Counted from the stretch's first letter, positions 1 through 11,271 are shown. The stretch: 64,000 bases of DNA from Allodiplogaster sudhausi (GCA_945643635.1 CALZFC010000010.1:912501-976500), one strand, 5' to 3'. Translations and numbers: made by a program. The notes: a model not told the origin generated them from the letters alone.

Positions 1-21
1 GATCATAATTGACATGGATGC

Positions 22-25
22 AAAA
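22..25 (-). terminator. Pol III terminator of tRNA-Glu (representative)
   Basis: On the minus strand the Glu gene is followed 5 bases downstream by TTTT, the minimal RNA polymerase III stop. It is present in every unit, also where the preceding base changes (GAACA or GAATA). Confidence 0.6.
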
Positions 26-30
26 TGTTC

Positions 31-102
31 TTCCGATGCGGGGAATCGAACCCCGGCCTTGCATGTGAGAGACGCAAATCATAACCACTAGACTACATCG
101 GA
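31..102 (-). tRNA. tRNA-Glu(CTC), unit 1
   Basis: Charges glutamate and reads GAG codons. The 72-nt minus-strand sequence folds as a full cloverleaf: acceptor TCCGATG pairs with CATCGGA, the discriminator is A, the D loop contains the G18G19 pair, the anticodon stem is TGCGT/ATGCA and the loop CTCTCAC carries anticodon CTC. The T arm is CGGGG-TTCGATT-CCCCG. The internal A and B boxes match Pol III consensus (B box GGTTCGATTCC). No intron. This is the array consensus; later Glu entries mention only differences. The high copy number could serve gene dosage, but expression cannot be judged from sequence. Confidence 0.95.
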
Positions 103-350
103 TACGACAGAAGAAATTTACTCTCTTTCCTAAAGAAAGCTGCTTGCAAGTAAGTAGCGCATCGCATACAATGATGATTCTTTTCGTAGCAAGCGTTTTC
201 CAACTACATTTTATGAATATTGCATGCCTATGGCAACGCGTTCGATATTTATTTCGCCGTTTAGATTTAACAATTTAGTGAAAGTATAAATGAATATTTA
301 CAATCTTTTAAATTTTATTTATATTTTATATTTGCGAAGGCAACCAGTGT
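103..350. promoter_or_regulatory. Divergent spacer between Glu and Pro genes (representative)
   Basis: This 248-bp AT-rich spacer lies upstream of both tRNA genes and is repeated in each unit. TATATTTTATA at 320-330 lies 21-31 bp before the Pro gene, where a TATA-like element can assist Pol III; some units (2 and 6) have a shorter version lacking TATATTTTA. A second TATAAATG lies around 286. No ORF is convincing here. Confidence 0.45.
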
Positions 351-422
351 GGCCGGATGGTCTAGGGGTATGATTCTCGCTTCGGGTGCGAGAGGTCCCC
401 GGTTCGAATCCCGGTTCGGCCC
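351..422 (+). tRNA. tRNA-Pro(CGG), unit 1, class B
   Basis: Charges proline and reads CCG codons. It is 72 nt without intron. Acceptor GGCCGGA pairs with TTCGGCC with discriminator C, the D arm is typical of eukaryotic tRNA-Pro, and the anticodon stem CTCGC/GCGAG encloses loop TTCGGGT with anticodon CGG. The class B T stem has one C-C mismatch in the middle (positions 51 and 63) but keeps the B box GGTTCGAATCC, so it is probably still transcribed. Whether it folds well enough to be functional is uncertain. Confidence 0.85.
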
Positions 423-426
423 ATAA

Positions 427-431
427 TTTTT
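427..431 (+). terminator. Pol III terminator of tRNA-Pro (representative)
   Basis: A T5 run starts 5 bases after the Pro discriminator base. Units with CATATTTTT instead of CATAATTTTT keep the T5 run one base closer. Confidence 0.65.
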
Positions 432-621
432 CGTTTTAGTCCTACTATTTACCTTTCTCTCTGTGTTTCAACTCATTTTCGCTATTCATTTTATATTTGT
501 TTATCGCATGATATTGCATTCTTGTTTTATCGCTAGAGTCTAATTAAAATGACTGTTGGTGCAAGATTGTCGAGAAAAAAAATTTAATAAAAAAATTAAT
601 TGATTAATTAATGTCAGATGT

Positions 622-645
622 GATCGGCAAGCGAAAGTGCCGATC
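622..645. other. Conserved spacer hairpin (representative)
   Basis: GATCGGCA and TGCCGATC form a perfect 8-bp inverted repeat around an AGCGAAAG loop, between the 3' ends of Pro and the next Glu gene. Most units carry it; a few near the right edge read GTGAAGATC and lose the stem. Confidence 0.6.
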
Positions 646-671
646 ATCATTGACATGGATGCAAAATGTTC

Positions 672-743
672 TTCCGATGCGGGGAATCGAACCCCGGCCT
701 TGCATGTGAGAGACGCAAATCATAACCACTAGACTACATCGGA
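672..743 (-). tRNA. tRNA-Glu(CTC), unit 2
   Basis: Consensus copy. Confidence 0.94.
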
Positions 744-984
744 TACGACAGAAGAAATTTACTCTCTTTCCTAAAGAAAGCTGCTTGCAAGTAAGTAGCG
801 CATCGCATACAATGATGATTCTTTTCGTAGCAAGCGTTTTCCAACTACATTTTATGAATATTGCATGCCTATGGCAACGCGTTCGATATTTATTTCGCCG
901 TTTAGATTTAACAATTTAGTGAAAGTATAAATGAATATTTACAATCTTTTAAATTTTATTTATATTTGCGAAGGCAACCAGTGT

Positions 985-1056
985 GGCCGGATGGTCTAGG
1001 GGTATGATTCTCGCTTCGGGTGCGAGAGGTCCCCGGTTCGAATCCCGGTTCGGCCC
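985..1056 (+). tRNA. tRNA-Pro(CGG), unit 2, class B
   Basis: Class B T stem. The upstream TATA-like stretch is shortened in this unit. Confidence 0.85.
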
Positions 1057-1305
1057 ATAATTTTTCGTTTTAGTCCTACTATTTACCTTTCTCTCTGTGT
1101 TTCAACTCATTTTCGCTATTCATTTTATATTTGTTTATCGCATGATATTGCATTCTTGTTTTATCGCTAGAGTCTAATTAAAATGACTGTTGGTGCAAGA
1201 TTGTCGAGAAAAAAAATTTAATAAAAAAATTAATTGATTAATTAATGTCAGATGTGATCGGCAAGCGAAAGTGCCGATCATCATTGACATGGATGCAAAA
1301 TGTTC

Positions 1306-1377
1306 TTCCGATGCGGGGAATCGAACCCCGGCCTTGCATGTGAGAGACGCAAATCATAACCACTAGACTACATCGGA
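1306..1377 (-). tRNA. tRNA-Glu(CTC), unit 3
   Basis: Consensus copy. Confidence 0.94.
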
Positions 1378-1625
1378 TACGACAGAAGAAATTTACTCTC
1401 TTTCCTAAAGAAAGCTGCTTGCAAGTAAGTAGCGCATCGCATACAATGATGATTCTTTTCGTAGCAAGCGTTTTCCAACTACATTTTATGAATATTGCAT
1501 GCCTATGGCAACGCGTTCGATATTTATTTCGCCGTTTAGATTTAACAATTTAGTGAAAGTATAAATGAATATTTACAATCTTTTAAATTTTATTTATATT
1601 TTATATTTGCGAAGGCAACCAGTGT

Positions 1626-1696
1626 GGCCGGATGGTCTAGGGGTATGATTCTCGCTTCGGGTGCGAGAGGTCCCGGTTCGAATCCCGGTTCGGCCC
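1626..1696 (+). tRNA. tRNA-Pro(CGG), unit 3, class C
   Basis: One base short in the T arm; the B box is kept. Confidence 0.8.
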
Positions 1697-1945
1697 ATAA
1701 TTTTTCGTTTTAGTCCTACTATTTACCTTTCTCTCTGTGTTTCAACTCATTTTCGCTATTCATTTTATATTTGTTTATCGCATGATATTGCATTCTTGTT
1801 TTATCGCTAGAGTCTAATTAAAATGACTGTTGGTGCATGATTGTCGAGAAAAAAATTTTAATAAAGAAATTAATTGATTAATTAATGTCAGATGTGATCG
1901 GCAAGCGAAAGTGCCGATCATCATTGACATGGATGCAAAATGTTC

Positions 1946-2017
1946 TTCCGATGCGGGGAATCGAACCCCGGCCTTGCATGTGAGAGACGCAAATCATAAC
2001 CACTAGACTACATCGGA
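1946..2017 (-). tRNA. tRNA-Glu(CTC), unit 4
   Basis: Consensus copy. Confidence 0.94.
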
Positions 2018-2264
2018 TACGACAGAAGAAATTTACTCTCTTTCCTAAAGAAAGCTGCTTGCAAGTAAGTAGCGCATCGCATACAATGATGATTCTTTTC
2101 GTAGCAAGCGTTTTCCAACTACATTTTATGAATATTGCATGCCTATGGCAACGCGTTCGATATTTATTTCGCCGTTTAGATTTAACAATTTAGTGAAAGT
2201 ATAAATGAATATTTACAATCTTTTAAATTTATTTATATTTTATATTTGCGAAGGCAACCAGTGT

Positions 2265-2336
2265 GGCCGGATGGTCTAGGGGTATGATTCTCGCTTCGGG
2301 TGCGAGAGGTCCCGGGTTCGAATCCCGGTTCGGCCC
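2265..2336 (+). tRNA. tRNA-Pro(CGG), unit 4, class A
   Basis: Fully paired in all stems apart from the normal G6-T67 wobble; one of 11 copies with perfect T and acceptor stems. Confidence 0.93.
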
Positions 2337-2575
2337 ATATTTTTCGTTTTAGTCCTACTATTTACCTTTCTCTCTGTGTTTCAACTCATTTTCGCTATTC
2401 ATTTTATATTTGTTTATCGCATGATATTGCATTCTTGTTTTATCGCTAGAGTCTAATTAAAATGACTGTTGGTGCATGATTGTCGAGAAAAAATTTTAAT
2501 AAAGAAATTAATTAATGTCAGATATGATCGGCAAGCGAGAGTGCCGATCATAATTGACATGGATGCAAAATGTTC

Positions 2576-2647
2576 TTCCGATGCGGGGAATCGAACCCCG
2601 GCCTTGCATGTGAGAGACGCAAATCATAACCACTAGACTACATCGGA
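2576..2647 (-). tRNA. tRNA-Glu(CTC), unit 5
   Basis: Consensus copy. The spacer hairpin just before it has loop AGCGAGAG. Confidence 0.94.
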
Positions 2648-2895
2648 TACGACAGAAGAAATTTACTCTCTTTCCTAAAGAAAGCTGCTTGCAAGTAAGT
2701 AGCGCATCGCATACAATGATGATTCTTTTCGTAGCAAGCGTTTTCCAACTACATTTTATGAATATTGCATGCCTATGGCAACGCGTTCGATATTTATTTC
2801 GCCGTTTAGATTTAACAATTTAGTGAAAGTATAAATGAATATTTACAATCTTTTAAATTTTATTTATATTTTATATTTGCGAAGGCAACCAGTGT

Positions 2896-2967
2896 GGCCG
2901 GATGGTCTAGGGGTATGATTCTCGCTTCGGGTGCGAGAGGTCCCCGGTTCGAATCCCGGTTCGGCCC
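2896..2967 (+). tRNA. tRNA-Pro(CGG), unit 5, class B
   Basis: Class B T stem. Confidence 0.85.
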
Positions 2968-3216
2968 ATAATTTTTCGTTTTAGTCCTACTATTTACCTT
3001 TCTCTCTGTGTTTCAACTCATTTTCGCTATTCATTTTATATTTGTTTATCGCATGATATTGCATTCTTGTTTTATCGCTAGAGTCTAATTAAAATGACTG
3101 TTGGTGCAAGATTGTCGAGAAAAAAAATTTAATAAAAAAATTAATTGATTAATTAATGTCAGATGTGATCGGCAAGCGAAAGTGCCGATCATCATTGACA
3201 TGGATGCAAAATGTTC

Positions 3217-3288
3217 TTCCGATGCGGGGAATCGAACCCCGGCCTTGCATGTGAGAGACGCAAATCATAACCACTAGACTACATCGGA
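3217..3288 (-). tRNA. tRNA-Glu(CTC), unit 6
   Basis: Consensus copy. Confidence 0.94.
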
Positions 3289-3529
3289 TACGACAGAAGA
3301 AATTTACTCTCTTTCCTAAAGAAAGCTGCTTGCAAGTAAGTAGCGCATCGCATACAATGATGATTCTTTTCGTAGCAAGCGTTTTCCAACTACATTTTAT
3401 GAATATTGCATGCCTATGGCAACGCGTTCGATATTTATTTCGCCGTTTAGATTTAACAATTTAGTGAAAGTATAAATGAATATTTACAATCTTTTAAATT
3501 TTATTTATATTTGCGAAGGCAACCAGTGT

Positions 3530-3601
3530 GGCCGGATGGTCTAGGGGTATGATTCTCGCTTCGGGTGCGAGAGGTCCCCGGTTCGAATCCCGGTTCGGCC
3601 C
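3530..3601 (+). tRNA. tRNA-Pro(CGG), unit 6, class B
   Basis: Class B; short upstream TATA-like stretch as in unit 2. Confidence 0.85.
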
Positions 3602-3850
3602 ATAATTTTTCGTTTTAGTCCTACTATTTACCTTTCTCTCTGTGTTTCAACTCATTTTCGCTATTCATTTTATATTTGTTTATCGCATGATATTGCATTC
3701 TTGTTTTATCGCTAGAGTCTAATTAAAATGACTGTTGGTGCAAGATTGTCGAGAAAAAAAATTTAATAAAAAAATTAATTGATTAATTAATGTCAGATGT
3801 GATCGGCAAGCGAAAGTGCCGATCATCATTGACATGGATGCAAAATGTTC

Positions 3851-3922
3851 TTCCGATGCGGGGAATCGAACCCCGGCCTTGCATGTGAGAGACGCAAATC
3901 ATAACCACTAGACTACATCGGA
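3851..3922 (-). tRNA. tRNA-Glu(CTC), unit 7
   Basis: Consensus copy. Confidence 0.94.
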
Positions 3923-4170
3923 TACGACAGAAGAAATTTACTCTCTTTCCTAAAGAAAGCTGCTTGCAAGTAAGTAGCGCATCGCATACAATGATGATTC
4001 TTTTCGTAGCAAGCGTTTTCCAACTACATTTTATGAATATTGCATGCCTATGGCAACGCGTTCGATATTTATTTCGCCGTTTAGATTTAACAATTTAGTG
4101 AAAGTATAAATGAATATTTACAATCTTTTAAATTTTATTTATATTTTATATTTGCGAAGGCAACCAGTGT

Positions 4171-4241
4171 GGCCGGATGGTCTAGGGGTATGATTCTCGC
4201 TTCGGGTGCGAGAGGTCCCGGTTCGAATCCCGGTTCGGCCC
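4171..4241 (+). tRNA. tRNA-Pro(CGG), unit 7, class C
   Basis: One base short in the T arm. Confidence 0.8.
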
Positions 4242-4489
4242 ATAATTTTTCGTTTTAGTCCTACTATTTACCTTTCTCTCTGTGTTTCAACTCATTTTCG
4301 CTATTCATTTTATATTTGTTTATCGCATGATATTGCATTCTTGTTTTATCGCTAGAGTCTAATTAAAATGACTGTTGGTGCAAGATTGTCGAGAAAAAAA
4401 ATTAATAAAAAAATTAATTGATTAATTAATGTCAGATGTGATCGGCAAGCGAAAGTGCCGATCATCATTGACATGGATGCAAAATGTTC

Positions 4490-4561
4490 TTCCGATGCGG
4501 GGAATCGAACCCCGGCCTTGCATGTGAGAGACGCAAATCATAACCACTAGACTACATCGGA
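4490..4561 (-). tRNA. tRNA-Glu(CTC), unit 8
   Basis: Consensus copy. Confidence 0.94.
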
Positions 4562-4809
4562 TACGACAGAAGAAATTTACTCTCTTTCCTAAAGAAAGCT
4601 GCTTGCAAGTAAGTAGCGCATCGCATACAATGATGATTCTTTTCGTAGCAAGCGTTTTCCAACTACATTTTATGAATATTGCATGCCTATGGCAACGCGT
4701 TCGATATTTATTTCGCCGTTTAGATTTAACAATTTAGTGAAAGTATAAATGAATATTTACAATCTTTTAAATTTTATTTATATTTTATATTTGCGAAGGC
4801 AACCAGTGT

Positions 4810-4881
4810 GGCCGGATGGTCTAGGGGTATGATTCTCGCTTCGGGTGCGAGAGGTCCCGGGTTCGAATCCCGGTTCGGCCC
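4810..4881 (+). tRNA. tRNA-Pro(CGG), unit 8, class A
   Basis: Perfect T and acceptor stems. Confidence 0.93.
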
Positions 4882-5128
4882 ATATTTTTCGTTTTAGTCC
4901 TACTATTTACCTTTCTCTCTGTGTTTCAACTCATTTTCGCTATTCATTTTATATTTGTTTATCGCATGATATTGCATTCTTGTTTTATCGCTAGAGTCTA
5001 ATTAAAATGACTGTTGGTGCATGATTGTCGAGAAAAAAATTTAATAAAGAAATTAATTGATTAATTAATGTCAGATGTGATCGGCAAGCGAAAGTGCCGA
5101 TCATCATTGACATGGATGCAAAATGTTC

Positions 5129-5200
5129 TTCCGATGCGGGGAATCGAACCCCGGCCTTGCATGTGAGAGACGCAAATCATAACCACTAGACTACATCGGA
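5129..5200 (-). tRNA. tRNA-Glu(CTC), unit 9
   Basis: Consensus copy. Confidence 0.94.
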
Positions 5201-5448
5201 TACGACAGAAGAAATTTACTCTCTTTCCTAAAGAAAGCTGCTTGCAAGTAAGTAGCGCATCGCATACAATGATGATTCTTTTCGTAGCAAGCGTTTTCCA
5301 ACTACATTTTATGAATATTGCATGCCTATGGCAACGCGTTCGATATTTATTTCGCCGTTTAGATTTAACAATTTAGTGAAAGTATAAATGAATATTTACA
5401 ATCTTTTAAAATTTATTTATATTTTATATTTGCGAAGGCAACCAGTGT

Positions 5449-5518
5449 GGCCGGATGGTCTAGGGGTATGATTCTCGCTTCGGGTGCGAGAGGTCCCGTT
5501 CGAATCCCGGTTCGGCCC
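5449..5518 (+). tRNA. tRNA-Pro(CGG), unit 9, class E
   Basis: Two bases missing in the T arm and B-box G52 lost; probably a weak or dead copy. Confidence 0.6.
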
Positions 5519-5767
5519 ATAATTTTTCGTTTTAGTCCTACTATTTACCTTTCTCTCTGTGTTTCAACTCATTTTCGCTATTCATTTTATATTTGTTTAT
5601 CGCATGATATTGCATTCTTGTTTTATCGCTAGAGTCTAATTAAAATGACTGTTGGTGCATGATTGTCGAGAAAAAAATTTTAATAAAGAAATTAATTGAT
5701 TAATTAATGTCAGATGTGATCGGCAAGCGAAAGTGCCGATCATCATTGACATGGATGCAAAATGTTC

Positions 5768-5839
5768 TTCCGATGCGGGGAATCGAACCCCGGCCTTGCA
5801 TGTGAGAGACGCAAATCATAACCACTAGACTACATCGGA
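5768..5839 (-). tRNA. tRNA-Glu(CTC), unit 10
   Basis: Consensus copy. Confidence 0.94.
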
Positions 5840-6086
5840 TACGACAGAAGAAATTTACTCTCTTTCCTAAAGAAAGCTGCTTGCAAGTAAGTAGCGCATC
5901 GCATACAATGATGATTCTTTTCGTAGCAAGCGTTTTCCAACTACATTTTATGAATATTGCATGCCTATGGCAACGCGTTCGATATTTATTTCGCCGTTTA
6001 GATTTAACAATTTAGTGAAAGTATAAATGAATATTTACAATCTTTTAAATTTATTTATATTTTATATTTGCGAAGGCAACCAGTGT

Positions 6087-6157
6087 GGCCGGATGGTCTA
6101 GGGGTATGATTCTCGCTTCGGGTGCGAGAGGTCCCGGTTCGAATCCCGGTTCGGCCC
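6087..6157 (+). tRNA. tRNA-Pro(CGG), unit 10, class C
   Basis: One base short in the T arm. Confidence 0.8.
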
Positions 6158-6405
6158 ATAATTTTTCGTTTTAGTCCTACTATTTACCTTTCTCTCTGTG
6201 TTTCAACTCATTTTCGCTATTCATTTTATATTTGTTTATCGCATGATATTGCATTCTTGTTTTATCGCTAGAGTCTAATTAAAATGACTGTTGGTGCATG
6301 ATTGTCGAGAAAAAAATTTAATAAAGAAATTAATTGATTAATTAATGTCAGATGTGATCGGCAAGCGAAAGTGCCGATCATCATTGACATGGATGCAAAA
6401 TGTTC

Positions 6406-6477
6406 TTCCGATGCGGGGAATCGAACCCCGGCCTTGCATGTGAGAGACGCAAATCATAACCACTAGACTACATCGGA
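6406..6477 (-). tRNA. tRNA-Glu(CTC), unit 11
   Basis: Consensus copy. Confidence 0.94.
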
Positions 6478-6725
6478 TACGACAGAAGAAATTTACTCTC
6501 TTTCCTAAAGAAAGCTGCTTGCAAGTAAGTAGCGCATCGCATACAATGATGATTCTTTTCGTAGCAAGCGTTTTCCAACTACATTTTATGAATATTGCAT
6601 GCCTATGGCAACGCGTTCGATATTTATTTCGCCGTTTAGATTTAACAATTTAGTGAAAGTATAAATGAATATTTACAATCTTTTAAATTTTATTTATATT
6701 TTATATTTGCGAAGGCAACCAGTGT

Positions 6726-6797
6726 GGCCGGATGGTCTAGGGGTATGATTCTCGCTTCGGGTGCGAGAGGTCCCCGGTTCGAATCCCGGTTCGGCCC
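6726..6797 (+). tRNA. tRNA-Pro(CGG), unit 11, class B
   Basis: Class B T stem. Confidence 0.85.
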
Positions 6798-7045
6798 ATA
6801 ATTTTTCGTTTTAGTCCTACTATTTACCTTTCTCTCTGTGTTTCAACTCATTTTCGCTATTCATTTTATATTTGTTTATCGCATGATATTGCATTCTTGT
6901 TTTATCGCTAGAGTCTAATTAAAATGACTGTTGGTGCAAGATTGTCGAGAAAAAAATTTAATAAAAAAATTAATTGATTAATTAATGTCAGATGTGATCG
7001 GCAAGCGAAAGTGCCGATCATCATTGACATGGATGCAAAATGTTC

Positions 7046-7117
7046 TTCCGATGCGGGGAATCGAACCCCGGCCTTGCATGTGAGAGACGCAAATCATAAC
7101 CACTAGACTACATCGGA
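7046..7117 (-). tRNA. tRNA-Glu(CTC), unit 12
   Basis: Consensus copy. Confidence 0.94.
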
Positions 7118-7365
7118 TACGACAGAAGAAATTTACTCTCTTTCCTAAAGAAAGCTGCTTGCAAGTAAGTAGCGCATCGCATACAATGATGATTCTTTTC
7201 GTAGCAAGCGTTTTCCAACTACATTTTATGAATATTGCATGCCTATGGCAACGCGTTCGATATTTATTTCGCCGTTTAGATTTAACAATTTAGTGAAAGT
7301 ATAAATGAATATTTACAATCTTTTAAATTTTATTTATATTTTATATTTGCGAAGGCAACCAGTGT

Positions 7366-7437
7366 GGCCGGATGGTCTAGGGGTATGATTCTCGCTTCGG
7401 GTGCGAGAGGTCCCCGGTTCGAATCCCGGTTCGGCCC
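7366..7437 (+). tRNA. tRNA-Pro(CGG), unit 12, class B
   Basis: Class B T stem. Confidence 0.85.
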
Positions 7438-7686
7438 ATAATTTTTCGTTTTAGTCCTACTATTTACCTTTCTCTCTGTGTTTCAACTCATTTTCGCTAT
7501 TCATTTTATATTTGTTTATCGCATGATATTGCATTCTTGTTTTATCGCTAGAGTCTAATTAAAATGACTGTTGGTGCAAGATTGTCGAGAAAAAAAATTT
7601 AATAAAAAAATTAATTGATTAATTAATGTCAGATGTGATCGGCAAGCGAAAGTGCCGATCATCATTGACATGGATGCAAAATGTTC

Positions 7687-7758
7687 TTCCGATGCGGGGA
7701 ATCGAACCCCGGCCTTGCATGTGAGAGACGCAAATCATAACCACTAGACTACATCGGA
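7687..7758 (-). tRNA. tRNA-Glu(CTC), unit 13
   Basis: Consensus copy. Confidence 0.94.
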
Positions 7759-7785
7759 TACGACAGAAGAAATTTACTCTCTTTC

Positions 7786-7858
7786 CTAAAGAAAGCTGCT
7801 TGCAAGTAAGTATCGCATCCTAAAGAAAGCTGCTTGCAAGTAAGTAGCGCATCGCATA
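7786..7858. repeat. Short tandem duplication in spacer, unit 13
   Basis: The ~35-bp spacer piece starting CTAAAGAAAGCTGCTTGC is present twice in tandem. Confidence 0.8.
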
Positions 7859-8040
7859 CAATGATGATTCTTTTCGTAGCAAGCGTTTTCCAACTACATT
7901 TTATGAATATTGCATGCCTATGGCAACGCGTTCGATATTTATTTCGCCGTTTAGATTTAACAATTTAGTGAAAGTATAAATGAATATTTACAATCTTTTA
8001 AAATTTATTTATATTTTATATTTGCGAAGGCAACCAGTGT

Positions 8041-8112
8041 GGCCGGATGGTCTAGGGGTATGATTCTCGCTTCGGGTGCGAGAGGTCCCGCGTTCGAATC
8101 CCGGTTCGGCCC
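8041..8112 (+). tRNA. tRNA-Pro(CGG), unit 13, class D
   Basis: T stem has a C52-C62 mismatch that also alters the B box. Confidence 0.7.
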
Positions 8113-8360
8113 ATAATTTTTCGTTTTAGTCCTACTATTTACCTTTCTCTCTGTGTTTCAACTCATTTTCGCTATTCATTTTATATTTGTTTATCGCATG
8201 ATATTGCATTCTTGTTTTATCGCTAGAGTCTAATTAAAATGACTGTTGGTGCATGATTGTCGAGAAAAAATTTTAATAAAGAAATTAATTGATTAATTAA
8301 TGTCAGATGTGATCGGCAAGCGAAAGTGCCGATCATCATTGACATGGATGCAAAATGTTC

Positions 8361-8432
8361 TTCCGATGCGGGGAATCGAACCCCGGCCTTGCATGTGAGA
8401 GACGCAAATCATAACCACTAGACTACATCGGA
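8361..8432 (-). tRNA. tRNA-Glu(CTC), unit 14
   Basis: Consensus copy. Confidence 0.94.
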
Positions 8433-8680
8433 TACGACAGAAGAAATTTACTCTCTTTCCTAAAGAAAGCTGCTTGCAAGTAAGTAGCGCATCGCATACA
8501 ATGATGATTCTTTTCGTAGCAAGCGTTTTCCAACTACATTTTATGAATATTGCATGCCTATGGCAACGCGTTCGATATTTATTTCGCCGTTTAGATTTAA
8601 CAATTTAGTGAAAGTATAAATGAATATTTACAATCTTTTAAAATTTATTTATATTTTATATTTGCGAAGGCAACCAGTGT

Positions 8681-8751
8681 GGCCGGATGGTCTAGGGGTA
8701 TGATTCTCGCTTCGGGTGCGAGAGGTCCCGGTTCGAATCCCGGTTCGGCCC
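8681..8751 (+). tRNA. tRNA-Pro(CGG), unit 14, class C
   Basis: One base short in the T arm. Confidence 0.8.
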
Positions 8752-8998
8752 ATATTTTTCGTTTTAGTCCTACTATTTACCTTTCTCTCTGTGTTTCAAC
8801 TCATTTTCGCTATTCATTTTATATTTGTTTATCGCATGATATTGCATTCTTGTTTTATCGCTAGAGTCTAATTAAAATGACTGTTGGTGCATGATTGTCG
8901 AGAAAAAAATTTAATAAAGAAATTAATTGATTAATTAATGTCAGATGTGATCGGCAAGCGAAAGTGCCGATCATCATTGACATGGATGCAAAATGTTC

Positions 8999-9070
8999 TT
9001 CCGATGCGGGGAATCGAACCCCGGCCTTGCATGTGAGAGACGCAAATCATAACCACTAGACTACATCGGA
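8999..9070 (-). tRNA. tRNA-Glu(CTC), unit 15
   Basis: Consensus copy. Confidence 0.94.
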
Positions 9071-9318
9071 TACGACAGAAGAAATTTACTCTCTTTCCTA
9101 AAGAAAGCTGCTTGCAAGTAAGTAGCGCATCGCATACAATGATGATTCTTTTCGTAGCAAGCGTTTTCCAACTACATTTTATGAATATTGCATGCCTATG
9201 GCAACGCGTTCGATATTTATTTCGCCGTTTAGATTTAACAATTTAGTGAAAGTATAAATGAATATTTACAATCTTTTAAAATTTATTTATATTTTATATT
9301 TGCGAAGGCAACCAGTGT

Positions 9319-9390
9319 GGCCGGATGGTCTAGGGGTATGATTCTCGCTTCGGGTGCGAGAGGTCCCGGGTTCGAATCCCGGTTCGGCCC
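9319..9390 (+). tRNA. tRNA-Pro(CGG), unit 15, class A
   Basis: Perfect T and acceptor stems. Confidence 0.93.
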
Positions 9391-9638
9391 ATATTTTTCG
9401 TTTTAGTCCTACTATTTACCTTTCTCTCTGTGTTTCAACTCATTTTCGCTATTCATTTTATATTTGTTTATCGCATGATATTGCATTCTTGTTTTATCGC
9501 TAGAGTCTAATTAAAATGACTGTTGGTGCATGATTGTCGAGAAAAAAATTTTAATAAAGAAATTAATTGATTAATTAATGTCAGATGTGATCGGCAAGCG
9601 AAAGTGCCGATCATCATTGACATGGATGCAAAATGTTC

Positions 9639-9710
9639 TTCCGATGCGGGGAATCGAACCCCGGCCTTGCATGTGAGAGACGCAAATCATAACCACTAGA
9701 CTACATCGGA
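9639..9710 (-). tRNA. tRNA-Glu(CTC), unit 16
   Basis: Consensus copy. Confidence 0.94.
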
Positions 9711-9737
9711 TACGACAGAAGAAATTTACTCTCTTTC

Positions 9738-9810
9738 CTAAAGAAAGCTGCTTGCAAGTAAGTAGCGCATCGCATACAAAGAAAGCTGCAAGTAGTAGCG
9801 CATCGCATAC
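9738..9810. repeat. Short tandem duplication in spacer, unit 16
   Basis: Imperfect second copy of the CTAAAGAAAGCTGC spacer piece, with small internal losses. Confidence 0.7.
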
Positions 9811-9991
9811 AATGATGATTCTTTTCGTAGCAAGCGTTTTCCAACTACATTTTATGAATATTGCATGCCTATGGCAACGCGTTCGATATTTATTTCGCCG
9901 TTTAGATTTAACAATTTAGTGAAAGTATAAATGAATATTTACAATCTTTTAAAATTTATCTATATTTTATATTTGCGAAGACAACCAGTGT

Positions 9992-10063
9992 GGCCGGATG
10001 GTCTAGGGGTATGATTCTCGCTTCGGGTGCGAGAGGTCCCGCGTTCGAATCCCGGTTCGGCCC
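9992..10063 (+). tRNA. tRNA-Pro(CGG), unit 16, class D
   Basis: Altered B-box G52. Upstream reads GAAGACAACC instead of GAAGGCAACC. Confidence 0.7.
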
Positions 10064-10312
10064 ATAATTTTTCGTTTTAGTCCTACTATTTACCTTTCTC
10101 TCTGTGTTTCAACTCATTTTCGCTATTCATTTTATATTTGTTTATCGCATGATATTGCATTCTTGTTTTATCGCTAGAGTCTAATTAAAATGACTGTTGG
10201 TGCATGATTGTCGAGAAAAAAATTTTAATAAAGAAATTAATTGATTAATTAATGTCAGATGTGATCGGCAAGCGAAAGTGCCGATCATCATTGACATGGA
10301 TGCAAAATGTTC

Positions 10313-10384
10313 TTCCGATGCGGGGAATCGAACCCCGGCCTTGCATGTGAGAGACGCAAATCATAACCACTAGACTACATCGGA
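10313..10384 (-). tRNA. tRNA-Glu(CTC), unit 17
   Basis: Consensus copy. Confidence 0.94.
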
Positions 10385-10632
10385 TACGACAGAAGAAATT
10401 TACTCTCTTTCCTAAAGAAAGCTGCTTGCAAGTAAGTAGCGCATCGCATACAATGATGATTCTTTTCGTAGCAAGCGTTTTCCAACTACATTTTATGAAT
10501 ATTGCATGCCTATGGCAACGCGTTCGATATTTATTTCGCCGTTTAGATTTAACAATTTAGTGAAAGTATAAATGAATATTTACAATCTTTTAAATTTTAT
10601 TTATATTTTATATTTGCGAAGGCAACCAGTGT

Positions 10633-10704
10633 GGCCGGATGGTCTAGGGGTATGATTCTCGCTTCGGGTGCGAGAGGTCCCCGGTTCGAATCCCGGTTCG
10701 GCCC
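10633..10704 (+). tRNA. tRNA-Pro(CGG), unit 17, class B
   Basis: Class B T stem. Confidence 0.85.
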
Positions 10705-10951
10705 ATAATTTTTCGTTTTAGTCCTACTATTTACCTTTCTCTCTGTGTTTCAACTCATTTTCGCTATTCATTTTATATTTGTTTATCGCATGATATTGCA
10801 TTCTTGTTTTATCGCTAGAGTCTAATTAAAATGACTGTTGGTGCAAGATTGTCGAGAAAAAATTTAATAAAAAAATTAATTGATTAATTAATGTCAGATG
10901 TGATCGGCAAGCGAAAGTGCCGATCATCATTGACATGGATGCAAAATGTTC

Positions 10952-11023
10952 TTCCGATGCGGGGAATCGAACCCCGGCCTTGCATGTGAGAGACGCAAAT
11001 CATAACCACTAGACTACATCGGA
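10952..11023 (-). tRNA. tRNA-Glu(CTC), unit 18
   Basis: Consensus copy. Confidence 0.94.
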
Positions 11024-11271
11024 TACGACAGAAGAAATTTACTCTCTTTCCTAAAGAAAGCTGCTTGCAAGTAAGTAGCGCATCGCATACAATGATGATT
11101 CTTTTCGTAGCAAGCGTTTTCCAACTACATTTTATGAATATTGCATGCCTATGGCAACGCGTTCGATATTTATTTCGCCGTTTAGATTTAACAATTTAGT
11201 GAAAGTATAAATGAATATTTACAATCTTTTAAATTTTATTTATATTTTATATTTGCGAAGGCAACCAGTGT

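Noticed and set aside
5447..5632. 61-codon plus-strand frame, repeated at 8679 and 14546
   Set aside because: It runs through tRNA-Pro and its 3' flank and exists only in units where T-arm length happens to keep the frame open.
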